Below are positions 25,278 to 35,058 of a stretch of 53,361 nucleotides of DNA, piece after piece. Each line of letters opens with the position of its first letter. Positions within the stretch are counted from its first letter, which is position 1. The DNA lies in contig JAHDBN010000001.1 in assembly GCA_020630335.1 (NCBI GenBank), positions 241,525-294,885 on the forward strand, given 5' to 3'. The translations under genes and the position numbers were made by a program. The notes beneath the pieces were generated by a model that was not told the DNA's origin, made no database searches, and was given only the letters and a program-made list of their open reading frames with translations. The DNA is from Bacteriovoracaceae bacterium (lineage in GTDB: Bacteria > Bdellovibrionota > Bacteriovoracia > Bacteriovoracales > Bacteriovoracaceae).

Positions 25278-26804
25278 TTATTGAAATTGAGCCATTAACT
25301 CTACAAGCTTACCTACTGAAGCTCTCATAATATTTAGTATGGGTGATGGATACACGCCAAAAACAATAACTGCTACACATAATGGAAGCATATAAGCAAT
25401 TTCTCTATAATTCATATCTGAATAACTAAGAACTTCTTCAGAAGGTTCTCCGAAAAACATTCTTTTATACATCCATAATAGATAAGCCGCTCCAATTAAT
25501 AATCCCATGACAGCAATTACAGTAATAGTTGTAAATCTTTCATAGATCCCTAAAAAGATTAATGCCTCTGAAATAAATCCTGATAATCCTGGAAGACCAA
25601 GAGAAGCAAACATACCAATGATGAAAATCGTTGTATAAGTTGGCATATGCTTAGCTAATCCACCATAACCTTTAGATCCATCTGGTCTTACAATCCATCT
25701 ATGATGAGATCTTTCATAAATAACACCAATCATTAAGAACATCATCGCCGTACTTGTTCCGTGATTAAACATTTGAAGAACAGCACCATTCATTCCTTGA
25801 GTTGTCATTGCTGCCATTCCCATCATCACAAACCCCATGTGAGAAACTGAAGAATAAGCAACCAACTTTTTAACATCACTTTGTGCCATTGCACAAAAAG
25901 CTCCATAAAGAACAGAAATCACACCAAGAACTGCAATGATTGTTGAATACTCAACTGCTGCAGCTGGAAAAATAGGAAAAGCTATTCTTAAAAATCCATA
26001 AGTTCCCATTTTAAGTAAAACACCTGCAAGAATAACTGATACTGCTGTAGGTGCTTGAACGTGAGCATGTGGAAGCCAGGTATGGAAAGGAAATACTGGA
26101 ACTTTAATAGCAAAACCTAAGAACATGGCCCAGAAAAATAACTTATTAAAGGCCCATTCAGATCCAAAAAGCATCACAGTTTTATCTGTAAACTTTCCTC
26201 CCTGGTGAGCAAGAATATTAAAAGCATCAACTGGATTTTCAGCAGAATAATAAAGAGCAATAATACCAATTAGCATTATTATTGATCCAAAAAATGTATA
26301 TAAGAAAAATTTAACAGCTGCGTATTCTCTATTTTCTCCACCCCAAATTCCAATAAGAAAAAACATTGGAAGAAGCATTACTTCCCAATAAACGTAAAAA
26401 AGGAAAAAGTCTAAAGCAAAGAAAACACCAAAAACTGTAGATTGGAGCATTAAGAGTAATGCAAAATAAGCTTTTACATTTTTTTCAACAGTCCAAGAAC
26501 TTAGGATACAAATAAAAAATAATAAACCTGTAAGGATAGTCATTGGCATTGAAATTCCATCAACACCTAGAGAATAAAAAATATTAAAATCTCCAATCCA
26601 AGGTACTTTAACTAAAAAATCAGGCTGCATTCCCGCAACGCTTGTATCAAAGTTACAATAAAGTAAAATTGTCCAAACGAAAGTAACAGCAGTAGTTGCC
26701 AAAGCTGTATACCTAATCGCCATTTTGTTTTTAGAAGGAATTAACAATATAGCTAAAATTCCTATGACAGGTGTCCATAATATCCAATTTAATAATCCGC
26801 TCAA
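25278..26804 (-). CDS. nuoM: NADH-quinone oxidoreductase subunit M
   Basis: A 508-residue antiporter-like proton-pumping subunit with about 14 helices. Signature segments are YVYWEVMLLPMFFLIGIWGG with the conserved Glu, KFFLYTFFGSIIMLIG, FAIKVPVFPFHTWLPHAHVQAPTAVSVILAG with the conserved Lys and LPHAH loop, and KKLVAYSSVSHMGFVMMG. It starts at TTG, supported by AAGGAG five bases before. It lies between nuoL and nuoN. The length is typical. Confidence 0.96.
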   Translation of the reverse strand: MSGLLNWILWTPVIGILAILLIPSKNKMAIRYTALATTAVTFVWTILLYCNFDTSVAGMQPDFLVKVPWIGDFNIFYSLGVDGISMPMTILTGLLFFICILSSWTVEKNVKAYFALLLMLQSTVFGVFFALDFFLFYVYWEVMLLPMFFLIGIWGGENREYAAVKFFLYTFFGSIIMLIGIIALYYSAENPVDAFNILAHQGGKFTDKTVMLFGSEWAFNKLFFWAMFLGFAIKVPVFPFHTWLPHAHVQAPTAVSVILAGVLLKMGTYGFLRIAFPIFPAAAVEYSTIIAVLGVISVLYGAFCAMAQSDVKKLVAYSSVSHMGFVMMGMAAMTTQGMNGAVLQMFNHGTSTAMMFLMIGVIYERSHHRWIVRPDGSKGYGGLAKHMPTYTTIFIIGMFASLGLPGLSGFISEALIFLGIYERFTTITVIAVMGLLIGAAYLLWMYKRMFFGEPSEEVLSYSDMNYREIAYMLPLCVAVIVFGVYPSPILNIMRASVGKLVELMAQFQ

Positions 26805-26819
26805 GATTACTCCTTAAAA

Positions 26820-29003
26820 TTAAAAACCAAGAAACATAGCAAGTGCTACAATCGCTCCAACTAGAGCAATTAAATACTTTTGTATGTATCCAGATTGAAC
26901 TGATTTTGTTACTAAACTAAAAATTTCAGTACCTACAGCTGTTCCATCAACTGCGACACTATCTACAACTACTCGATCAAACCAATGACTAGCTTTAAAG
27001 ATAACTTTATTCACCTTAGCCCATCCATCAATGGCGTAACGATCGTAGATTCCAGAGTCGAACCAAGATAAGAAATTATTAAGTTTTAATAATCCCTTCT
27101 TGATAAACACATCTATATATAACCAATCCATGAAATATTTATTTTTAATAGCTTTTACCCAAAAAGATAATTTGTCGTAAAAAAATGAAGGACTAATCCA
27201 TCCAAAAATATACATTCCAAAAGCTAATAAAATTGAAAAAGCGACAATTATTACTGAAAGAATTGCTCCTTCCACATGGGCATGATGAAGATCATTATAA
27301 GCTTCTTCACTGTTAATATCATAACCAGGGCCAGCAAATCCTGATTGATGTTCATAATTTGTTTGAGGTAAAGGAGTTTTATCTCTGTCATCTATAAAAC
27401 TAAAAATTTGTTTTTTTCTACCTTCAAATTTTTCTAAATTTGTTTGCACAGGAGCTTCAACTAAAACTTTAAACCAATCTTTTCCTTCAGGGCTAACAAC
27501 TTTTATAATTCCCTGACCAGTTAAAGATCCAGAGAAAAATACACCTAAAGTGAAAACTGAAAGAATTAATAATGGAACATTTTGATTCCAAGTTAACTTT
27601 TCTTTATGACAATGATCATATTTATCTTTGTCTCTATTCTTTCCATGAAAGGTTAAGAACATCATTCTAAACATATAAAAAGGTGTTAAGAATGCTCCTA
27701 CAAAACCAAGAATTGCTGGAATAAAAAACGCATTATTTGTATAAAGCATAAAAAGAGCATCACCTAAAATTCTATCTTTTGAAACAAATCCAGAAAAGAA
27801 AGGAACACCAGCAATCGCTAAGGTACAGCACCACATAGCAATCCAAGTATAAGGAAGCTTTTTCTTTAAACCACCCATATTAGGCATATACTTATCATGA
27901 TATGAATGAATCACTGAACCCGCAGATAAAAATAAACACGCTTTAAAAATTGCATGAGTAACTAAATGCATAAAAGCAGCGTTATAAGCTCCAACTCCAA
28001 TTCCTAAAACCATATAACCAAGTTGAGAAATTGTTGAATAAGCAAGAACTGCTTTTAAGTCTTTTTGAATTAATGCAATCGTAGCTGCTCCAAAAGCAGT
28101 AATCCCACCAATATAAGCAATCATTGTATTCAGCTCACCAACATACATAAGTGGATACATTCTCAATGAAAGATAAACCCCAGCTGCAACCATAGTCGCT
28201 GCATGAATAAGAGCTGAACAAGGCGTAGGTCCCATCATCGCATCAGGTAGCCAAACTTGAAGTGGGAATTGAGCTGACTTGCCAATAGTTCCACAAAAAA
28301 TACAAAAACCAGCAAAGCTCGCTAAAGCAATTCCAAAAACACTTTTTCCTTCAAAAGCACCTTCAGCTATAGCTGCATAAATACTTGGAATATCAACACT
28401 TCCCACAACGGCCCAAATAGCTAAGATTCCAAGAAGGAAGAAAACATCTCCAACTCTTGTAGTCATAAAAGCTTTTAATGATGCATTTCCAGCTTCTTCT
28501 TTTTCAAAATAAAAACCAATAAGAGAATAAGAACAAAAACCCATCATCTCCCAAAACATGAATATACTTAACAAGTTATCTGAGAGAACAAGTCCAAGCA
28601 TCGCTGATGTAAATAAAGAAAGATAAACAAAAAACCTCTCCCACCTAACATCGCCCTTCATATACCATGTAGAGAAAATATGAATTAAAGACGCTACTCC
28701 AGTAACCATTAAAAGCATGATTGCTGTCATGTTATCTATATATATACCTAGGTTAATTTTAAATACATTTTCACCGTGACTTAGGTCAATCCAATTAAAA
28801 ATTTTGTGAATATAATAATCAGTATTATAAACACTCATAAAGTCACAAAAAACTGCTAATGCAAAAAAGAAAGATCCAACTATTCCTGCAACACTTACCC
28901 AAGGAACAATCTTTGGGATTTTTTTTATAAAAATACAGTTAAGAACAAATGCAAAGAATGGTAATAAAAAAATCGGTGCAATGGTACTAATAGTATAATT
29001 CAT
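26820..29003 (-). CDS. nuoL: NADH-quinone oxidoreductase subunit L
   Basis: At 727 residues this is longer than the E. coli subunit (about 613). It is the distal proton-pumping antiporter-like module, with the extra C-terminal lateral helix that runs along the membrane arm. Motifs include FWEMMGFCSYSLIGFYFEKEEAGNAS, KSAQFPLQVWLPDAMMGPTPCSALIHAATMVAAG and LKAVLAYSTISQLGYMVLGIG. The extra length is in the C-terminal third, which has a hydrophilic, histidine-containing segment (DKYDHCHKEKLTW) and a charged loop near 540-590 before the last helices. ATG with AGGTAGGAAA upstream. Confidence 0.96.
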   Translation of the reverse strand: MNYTISTIAPIFLLPFFAFVLNCIFIKKIPKIVPWVSVAGIVGSFFFALAVFCDFMSVYNTDYYIHKIFNWIDLSHGENVFKINLGIYIDNMTAIMLLMVTGVASLIHIFSTWYMKGDVRWERFFVYLSLFTSAMLGLVLSDNLLSIFMFWEMMGFCSYSLIGFYFEKEEAGNASLKAFMTTRVGDVFFLLGILAIWAVVGSVDIPSIYAAIAEGAFEGKSVFGIALASFAGFCIFCGTIGKSAQFPLQVWLPDAMMGPTPCSALIHAATMVAAGVYLSLRMYPLMYVGELNTMIAYIGGITAFGAATIALIQKDLKAVLAYSTISQLGYMVLGIGVGAYNAAFMHLVTHAIFKACLFLSAGSVIHSYHDKYMPNMGGLKKKLPYTWIAMWCCTLAIAGVPFFSGFVSKDRILGDALFMLYTNNAFFIPAILGFVGAFLTPFYMFRMMFLTFHGKNRDKDKYDHCHKEKLTWNQNVPLLILSVFTLGVFFSGSLTGQGIIKVVSPEGKDWFKVLVEAPVQTNLEKFEGRKKQIFSFIDDRDKTPLPQTNYEHQSGFAGPGYDINSEEAYNDLHHAHVEGAILSVIIVAFSILLAFGMYIFGWISPSFFYDKLSFWVKAIKNKYFMDWLYIDVFIKKGLLKLNNFLSWFDSGIYDRYAIDGWAKVNKVIFKASHWFDRVVVDSVAVDGTAVGTEIFSLVTKSVQSGYIQKYLIALVGAIVALAMFLGF

Positions 29004-29007
29004 TTTC

Positions 29008-29325
29008 CTACCTAGTTAACTCTTCTCTTAATTCACTTGCTTCATCTATATGAATAGTTTCTTTTACTTGAAAGAATCTAATTACAATTGCCAAGCCAAC
29101 AGCAGCTTCAGCGGCTGCTATCACAATAATAAATAATGAAAAAATATGCCCATCTAAGTTATTTGCAGCATATTTAGAATAAGCTACAAAATTTAATGCA
29201 GCAGAATTTAAAATTAATTCGATCCCTAATAAAATCGCAACAATGTTTTTCCTAGAAATCATCACTACTAATCCGGTAACCATTAGAATCATCGAAACGA
29301 ATAAATAAGCTTTTAAAGATATCAT
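29008..29325 (-). CDS. nuoK: NADH-quinone oxidoreductase subunit K
   Basis: A 105-residue membrane subunit of complex I (MrpC-like), with three transmembrane helices. It contains the conserved glutamates of the proton channel: Glu in IVAILLGIELILNSAALNFVAYS and Glu in AAAEAAVGLAIVIRFFQ. Length is exactly typical. The ATG overlaps the nuoJ stop codon (TGATG), indicating translational coupling. It is four bases upstream of nuoL. Confidence 0.96.
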   Translation of the reverse strand: MISLKAYLFVSMILMVTGLVVMISRKNIVAILLGIELILNSAALNFVAYSKYAANNLDGHIFSLFIIVIAAAEAAVGLAIVIRFFQVKETIHIDEASELREELTR

Positions 29326-29915
29326 CAGTGGTGCTCCTCATCGTGATGATGATCGTCAACAATATCATCTATAAAAGCAGGTCGCTCTTTTCTAGGTCTC
29401 GCAATAATTGCTGCTCCTACTAAAGCTCCTAATAATAAAACTGAAGAAATCTCAAAAGCTACTAAATGATCAGTCACTAGCAACTCACCAAGCCTTTCTA
29501 TTGTTGGAGTGTAAGAATCATCTGATTCTATTACTTTTATAACTGAGAAAAGATTTCTGAAAAAATAAATAAGAGTGCATCCAAAAACAAAAGCTACACC
29601 AACTCCCCACATAAAAGTATATTTGTTACCCATAGATGGAAATAAATTTAAGATTTTTTGAGTCTGGCTTTGATAATCTTTTCCACCTGTAAGCATTACT
29701 GCAAAAAGCATCAATATAACTACACCACCAACATAAACCATTATTTGAGTAGCTGCTACAAAATCAGCACCAAGAGTTAAGTATAAACCTGCAACACCAA
29801 TTAAAACTCCAAGAAGATAGACACAAGAATGCATTAGATTTTTTGTCCACATCATTAAAATACATGAACTAATAACTAATAAAGACGAAACTGAAAATAA
29901 AATATTAGCAAACAT
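29325..29915 (-). CDS. nuoJ: NADH-quinone oxidoreductase subunit J
   Basis: A 196-residue membrane subunit with five helices. MHSCVYLLGVLIGVAGLYLTLGADFVAATQIMVYVGGVVILMLFAVMLT is the diagnostic first half, containing the pi-bulge helix linked to quinone-coupled switching. The C-terminus is unusual: after the last helix the tail becomes Asp/His/Glu-rich (DDIVDDHHHDEEHH), which could bind divalent metal or simply be variable. The start overlaps the nuoH stop (TAATG) and the stop overlaps the nuoK start (TGATG). Confidence 0.95.
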   Translation of the reverse strand: MFANILFSVSSLLVISSCILMMWTKNLMHSCVYLLGVLIGVAGLYLTLGADFVAATQIMVYVGGVVILMLFAVMLTGGKDYQSQTQKILNLFPSMGNKYTFMWGVGVAFVFGCTLIYFFRNLFSVIKVIESDDSYTPTIERLGELLVTDHLVAFEISSVLLLGALVGAAIIARPRKERPAFIDDIVDDHHHDEEHH

Positions 29916-31033
29916 TAATGCACACCACTTCCAAAAAATAAATCAAACATCGATCGGCCATCAAAAGCCACTATCCAAATTGCAGTTCCCACTAAATTAA
30001 AAATTGCAATAGGCGTTAGATATTTCCAACAAATACTCATAAGCTGATCAACTCTTAATCTTGGAAAAGTCCATCTAACCCAAATTACTACATAATAAAG
30101 AGCACATGTTTTTAAAAACAATGATCCAAATTGAAGAATCTCATTTGAAAAAGTTCCCTCTAATAGACCAAAAGGAATATGGTATCCTCCAAGAAATAAG
30201 CTAACAGAAACAGCACTAACTACAAAAATTTCTATATATTCTGCTAAAGCAAATAAACCAAATCTAATTCCAGTATATTCAGTATGATAGCCTGAAACTA
30301 ATTCAGACTCAGCTTCTGGTAAATCAAAAGGTGCTCTGTTTGTTTCTGCTAAAGTTGAAATAAAAAATACAAAAAAACCAATAAAGGTAAATGGGTTATG
30401 AAAGATATACCAATTCCAAGGCATACCCGCTTGCTCAGCAACCAAAGTATTAAAAGACAAACCTCCAGCAATTAAAACAATCATCATAATTGTTAGAGTC
30501 ACAGGAATTTCATATGAAATAATTTGTGATGCTCCCCTCATTCCCCCAAGCAATGACCACTTCGAATTTGAAGCATAACCACCAAGAAAAATTCCAACTC
30601 CAACCAATGAAGAAATTGCAATCGCATAAAAAACACCAACATTTAAATCTGTTAATATTAAATTTTTTGAAAATGGCATTACTGCAATCGTGCAAACAAC
30701 CCCAAATAGAGATAAGAAAGGTGCAAGATAGTAAAGAAACTTGTCTGCACTTCGTGGCATAATATCTTCTTTAGAGATCATCTTAATACCATCTGCGATT
30801 AATTGAAATAATCCATATGGCCCAACCCTATTCGGTCCAATCCTAGCTTGAAGATCTGCTGAAATTTTTCTCTCTGCAATAGTTCCAAAGCCACCAACAG
30901 TAGCAAGTATGACTAAAAATAAAGTACAAAAAGCGAAGAAAATTAAAAATGAAGTAAACCCAACCCCGAGAGAATCAGCAAGGTGCTGCACGGGAGCAAA
31001 ACTTAAAAAATATCCAGCAATTGTGTTTTCCAT
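29915..31033 (-). CDS. nuoH: NADH-quinone oxidoreductase subunit H
   Basis: A 372-residue subunit with eight helices that forms the quinone chamber at the junction of the membrane and peripheral arms. Diagnostic sequences are ERKISADLQARIGPNRVGPYGLFQLIADGIKMISKED (about 53-89), GWASNSKW-type GGYASNSKWSLLGGMRGASQIISYE, and AETNRAPFDLPEAESELVSGYHTEYTGIRFG near 235-264 with the conserved glutamates, then the C-terminal RLRVDQLM. Start and stop each overlap neighbouring genes by one base (TAATG). It normally follows nuoG or nuoD; here it directly follows nuoA. Confidence 0.97.
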   Translation of the reverse strand: MENTIAGYFLSFAPVQHLADSLGVGFTSFLIFFAFCTLFLVILATVGGFGTIAERKISADLQARIGPNRVGPYGLFQLIADGIKMISKEDIMPRSADKFLYYLAPFLSLFGVVCTIAVMPFSKNLILTDLNVGVFYAIAISSLVGVGIFLGGYASNSKWSLLGGMRGASQIISYEIPVTLTIMMIVLIAGGLSFNTLVAEQAGMPWNWYIFHNPFTFIGFFVFFISTLAETNRAPFDLPEAESELVSGYHTEYTGIRFGLFALAEYIEIFVVSAVSVSLFLGGYHIPFGLLEGTFSNEILQFGSLFLKTCALYYVVIWVRWTFPRLRVDQLMSICWKYLTPIAIFNLVGTAIWIVAFDGRSMFDLFFGSGVH

Positions 31034-31446
31034 TATTTAATCTTTGTTGTTCTTTTATAACTTTTTACCCAATCTAAATCACCTTTTTTCCAACAATAAG
31101 CAATGCCTTCTAAAAGAACTGAAATAAAACTTAAAAAGATAATTAAAATATAAGTTCCGTTTCCAAGAGCATTCATTTTTTTAAAAATTGCAGCAACAGG
31201 AAACATTAATACTGACTCAACATCAAAAATAATAAATATAAGGCCAACAACATAAAACCTAACATTAAACATAGACCATGCAGAACCTTCTGGAACTTCA
31301 CCACATTCGTAAGGAAGATCTTTATCTCCTCCAGGTTTTTTAGGACTTAATAAATGTGCAGCCAATAAAGCACCACCAAATAACAATGCTGCAAGAAGCA
31401 TCATAATAGCGATTGGCATAAACACGTTGAGTGTTTGATTTGACAT
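31033..31446 (-). CDS. nuoA: NADH-quinone oxidoreductase subunit A
   Basis: A 137-residue membrane subunit with three helices. The conserved loop is KDLPYECGEVPEGSAWSMFNVRFYVVGLIFIIFDVESVLMFP. This Cys-containing loop contacts the quinone site, and the acidic residues of helix 2 are conserved. TTG (31449) and ATG (31446) are adjacent candidate starts behind GGAGA; ATG is preferred. It is the first gene of the nuo cluster, with a divergent promoter region shared with mfd. In usual operons nuoB follows nuoA; here nuoH does, with a TAATG overlap. Confidence 0.95.
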   Translation of the reverse strand: MSNQTLNVFMPIAIMMLLAALLFGGALLAAHLLSPKKPGGDKDLPYECGEVPEGSAWSMFNVRFYVVGLIFIIFDVESVLMFPVAAIFKKMNALGNGTYILIIFLSFISVLLEGIAYCWKKGDLDWVKSYKRTTKIK

Positions 31447-31578
31447 CAATGAAAATTCTCCATAAATGTTGTTAAACTGATGTTTGTCAGATTACACCAA
31501 CTCTATAATGTTGAAAACACTTAGAGTGACTTTAAAACACTATAGAATCAACAGATGTCTATTTAATACTATTTGTTT

Positions 31579-34500
31579 ATGAGTGATTATTTATCTAAAT
31601 TCCAGGAATGGCTAAAAGTTGATCAACTTGAATCTTTTGAATTTAATGGTATTTCACTAGAAGAATGGATTATTACTCATTTATTTACGCCCGAAGATTC
31701 AGATTCCTTTTCTGGTAAAAATTTTTTATTTATATGCAAAAACCAATCTTCTGCTTTCAAACATTATAATAGATTCAAAGATAAATCTTTTTTATTTTAC
31801 CAACCTGACTATTCTCCTTATGAACAATTTATTGTTAGTGATTCCGATTTTTCTCAATATTTAGATAAGCTTCATAAAATTAGTAATACCAAAAAGACAA
31901 TTATCTTCACGACATTTCGATCTATTTTTCAAAAGCTCCCTCCGAAATCATTTTTCCAAGATTCAACCTTTGAAATAAAACAAGGAGAAACTCTTCGAAT
32001 TTCTGATTTAAAAGACATGCTTCACTTAATTGGATTTAAAGAAAGTTTCAACAGTTCGAGCAACCAAACATATTGTCAAAAAGGAGAAATCTTTGACATC
32101 AGAGTTAATGACAATTCATTTTATCGTTTACAGTTTTTTGATGATGAAGTTGAAAAAATTTATAACGTTGATCCATTAAGTTTTAAATCTATTAAAGATC
32201 TACCTCTTCAAAATATAACTCTTGGGTCAAACCTAAATTCAATTTATGACAAGTCTCTTTTAACGAATTTAAGAGAAAATATACCACTTCCAAAAACTAG
32301 TTTTAAAAATAAACTTCTAACAAGAAATGATTTATTTTCAAAATTACAAAATTCTGAATTAGTTGAAAATATTCACTATTTACTACCACTTTTTTTCAAA
32401 GAACAATCTAATCTTCTTAATTATTTACCTAGCTATCACCTTGTCTTTGAAAACTTTGAATTAAGCAAAAGTGATTATTTATACGAACATGATTTAATAA
32501 AAGAATCTTATGAAATTTCTCAAAGTGATATTTCACATGATTCAATTTTTCCAAAACCTGAAGAGCTATTTGATTCTCTTAAAGTTTTGAACAAGAAGTT
32601 TGTAAGTATAAATTCCCTTTCTATGGAAAGTACTCAAGGTTCTTTAAATCAAAATAAAATTTACATAGATTCAAAAAATCTAAAAGAATTTCTAGGTTTA
32701 AAAGGGCAATACGAAAAATCAGATTTTATTAATACTTTATTTGATAAAATCAAAAATCAAAAAGAAAATTTGCGAAAAATATATTTTACAGGAAAACGAT
32801 TTGAAGAAATAAAAGAATTTTTCGAGAATCATGACATCTCTATTACTAACTTAGTTCATATAAAAAAAGATTACGAAAAAAGCTTTGTAAACTCTTTAAA
32901 TAATTCTCTTTATCTTTCCTCTAAAGATATTTTCTATTCAAAAAAAACAAGGAAAGTTTCTAAGAAAAAACAAAATATTGATTTTTTCGCAGAACAACTA
33001 TCTAGCCTAAAAGCTGGAGATTTCATTGTTCATAAAAACTTTGGAGTTGGTAAATTCGTACAAGTAACTAATCTTCAAAACAACAATGGTTCTGATTTTA
33101 TTGAAATAGAATACAAAGATAAGGATAAGGTTTATGTTCCTGTTTATAACCTTGATCTTATACAAAAATATGCTGATGCAAACTCAAGTTGTACTATTTC
33201 TGATTTAAAATCTAAGAAATTTAATTTAAAGAAATCAAAAGCTAGACTTTCTGCTAAAAAGCTTGCATTTGATATTATCAAATTACAGGCTGAAAGAAAT
33301 GCCCATAAAGGACACGCCTTTTCTCAACCTGGATCTGATTACATAGAGTTTGAGAATGATTTTCCATACGAGCTAACAAAAGATCAAGCAAGTGCAGTTG
33401 ATGAAATTCTAACTGACATGTGTAGTGATAAACCAATGGATAGATTAGTTTGTGGTGATGTTGGTTTTGGTAAAACAGAAGTTGCTATGAGGGCGGCTTT
33501 TAAGGCCATCGAAGATGGGAAGCAAGTAGCTGTCTTGGTTCCAACAACAATTTTATCTCTACAGCATTTTATGAATTTTAAAGAACGTTTTAAAAAGTTT
33601 GCTGTAAATATTGATTATATATCTAGATTTAAATCTACAAAAGAATCTAATGAAATTTTTGAAAAAATTCAAAATGCTAATTTAGATATTATTGTTGGGA
33701 CTCATAAATTATTATCAAATAAAGTAAAGTTTAATAATCTCGGCCTTGTAATAATAGATGAAGAGCACAGATTTGGAGTTGCTCAAAAAGAAAAACTAAA
33801 ACTTCTGAAAGCAAGTACTGATTTCTTAACATTAACTGCTACACCTATACCAAGAACTTTGCAGCTTGCATTTCTTGGAGTTAAAGATGTTTCTCTTATT
33901 CAAACACCTCCACCAAAAAGACAATCGATTAATACATTTATGGTAAGAGATGACCACTTAACAATAAAAAATGCCATAGAAAAAGAATTAAAAAGAAATG
34001 GGCAAGTTTTTATTATTCATAACAAGGTTCAAGATATTGAAATTTTAGTTTCAAAAATACGATCATTAGTTCCTGAAGCAAAGATTGTTTATGCCCACGG
34101 ACAATTAAACGAAAAAGATCTTGAAAAAAGAATTCAAAGTTTTTTTGATAAAAAATTTGATATTTTAATTTCTACAACAATTGTAGAATCAGGAATTGAT
34201 ATTCCAACTGCAAACACTATGATTATTAATAATTCACATACTTTTGGTTTGGCTCAACTGCACCAACTACGAGGAAGAATTGGAAGATCGACAAGAAAGG
34301 CCTTTTGCTATTTTCTGATTCCTAAATCTAAAAAACTCAGCAAAGTAGCAGAAAAAAGATTAGAGGCCTTACAACGATATAGTGACCTTGGTTCTGGTTT
34401 TGCTCTAGCTAGTTCTGATTTAGAAATAAGAGGGGCGGGCGATATTTTAGGTGCGGAACAATCAGGGCATATTCAAAATATTGGAATGGAGCTTTATAGT

Positions 34501-35007
34501 GAAATGCTCAATGATGCCATCCAAGAAATTAAAGGTGAAAAAACTTCTATTGAAAAATTTGATATAGATGTAAATTTAACTTTCCCAAGCTATATTTCTA
34601 AAAATTATATTCAAGATCAAAACACAAGACTTAAGTACTATAAAAAAATATCCAATGCTCAAAAAGATGAGGTTCTAAATTCTTTAAATGAAGAACTTAT
34701 TGATATATACGGGAGTGTTCCTGAAGAAACGCAAAACTTGTTTAATTTAATTAAAATTAGAAATTTACTTTCACATCTACCTGTAACTCAGATCAAAATA
34801 AACGAAAAGTTTATAAGCTTAAAACTTAACGAGAGATTCTTATCTGAAAACCCTGAAAAACGAAACAAAATAGTCAACTTTTTCATGTCAGACTTAGGTA
34901 AATTTCAGCTGAAACCAAATTTTTTAGTAAGAATTAATACCCAACAAAAAAGCTCTGAGAAATCTTTTGATAATTTAAAGTCAATTTTTTCGACCTTATT
35001 GGTTTAA
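31579..35007 (+). CDS. mfd: transcription-repair coupling factor
   Basis: This 1142-residue DNA translocase removes stalled RNA polymerase and recruits UvrA for repair. The N-terminal UvrB-like region (about 1-350) is divergent. The CarD-like RNA-polymerase-interaction domain is near 475-545 (LKAGDFIVHKNFGVGKFVQV, then KVYVPVYNLDLIQKY). The RecG-like helicase has Walker A CGDVGFGKTEVAMRAAF (near 628-640), IIDEEHRFGV (DEEH box), LTATPIPRTL and QLRGRIGRS. The C-terminal TRCF domain starts near 980 (DVNLTFPSYI). TTG at 31573 is an alternative start two codons upstream; ATG is chosen. A TATAAT at 31504-31509 may be its -10 region. Confidence 0.96.
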   Translation: MSDYLSKFQEWLKVDQLESFEFNGISLEEWIITHLFTPEDSDSFSGKNFLFICKNQSSAFKHYNRFKDKSFLFYQPDYSPYEQFIVSDSDFSQYLDKLHKISNTKKTIIFTTFRSIFQKLPPKSFFQDSTFEIKQGETLRISDLKDMLHLIGFKESFNSSSNQTYCQKGEIFDIRVNDNSFYRLQFFDDEVEKIYNVDPLSFKSIKDLPLQNITLGSNLNSIYDKSLLTNLRENIPLPKTSFKNKLLTRNDLFSKLQNSELVENIHYLLPLFFKEQSNLLNYLPSYHLVFENFELSKSDYLYEHDLIKESYEISQSDISHDSIFPKPEELFDSLKVLNKKFVSINSLSMESTQGSLNQNKIYIDSKNLKEFLGLKGQYEKSDFINTLFDKIKNQKENLRKIYFTGKRFEEIKEFFENHDISITNLVHIKKDYEKSFVNSLNNSLYLSSKDIFYSKKTRKVSKKKQNIDFFAEQLSSLKAGDFIVHKNFGVGKFVQVTNLQNNNGSDFIEIEYKDKDKVYVPVYNLDLIQKYADANSSCTISDLKSKKFNLKKSKARLSAKKLAFDIIKLQAERNAHKGHAFSQPGSDYIEFENDFPYELTKDQASAVDEILTDMCSDKPMDRLVCGDVGFGKTEVAMRAAFKAIEDGKQVAVLVPTTILSLQHFMNFKERFKKFAVNIDYISRFKSTKESNEIFEKIQNANLDIIVGTHKLLSNKVKFNNLGLVIIDEEHRFGVAQKEKLKLLKASTDFLTLTATPIPRTLQLAFLGVKDVSLIQTPPPKRQSINTFMVRDDHLTIKNAIEKELKRNGQVFIIHNKVQDIEILVSKIRSLVPEAKIVYAHGQLNEKDLEKRIQSFFDKKFDILISTTIVESGIDIPTANTMIINNSHTFGLAQLHQLRGRIGRSTRKAFCYFLIPKSKKLSKVAEKRLEALQRYSDLGSGFALASSDLEIRGAGDILGAEQSGHIQNIGMELYSEMLNDAIQEIKGEKTSIEKFDIDVNLTFPSYISKNYIQDQNTRLKYYKKISNAQKDEVLNSLNEELIDIYGSVPEETQNLFNLIKIRNLLSHLPVTQIKINEKFISLKLNERFLSENPEKRNKIVNFFMSDLGKFQLKPNFLVRINTQQKSSEKSFDNLKSIFSTLLV

Positions 35008-35058
35008 ATAATAAAAATCATTATAATTTATCTAAGTTTATCAAATAAGGATAATTAT

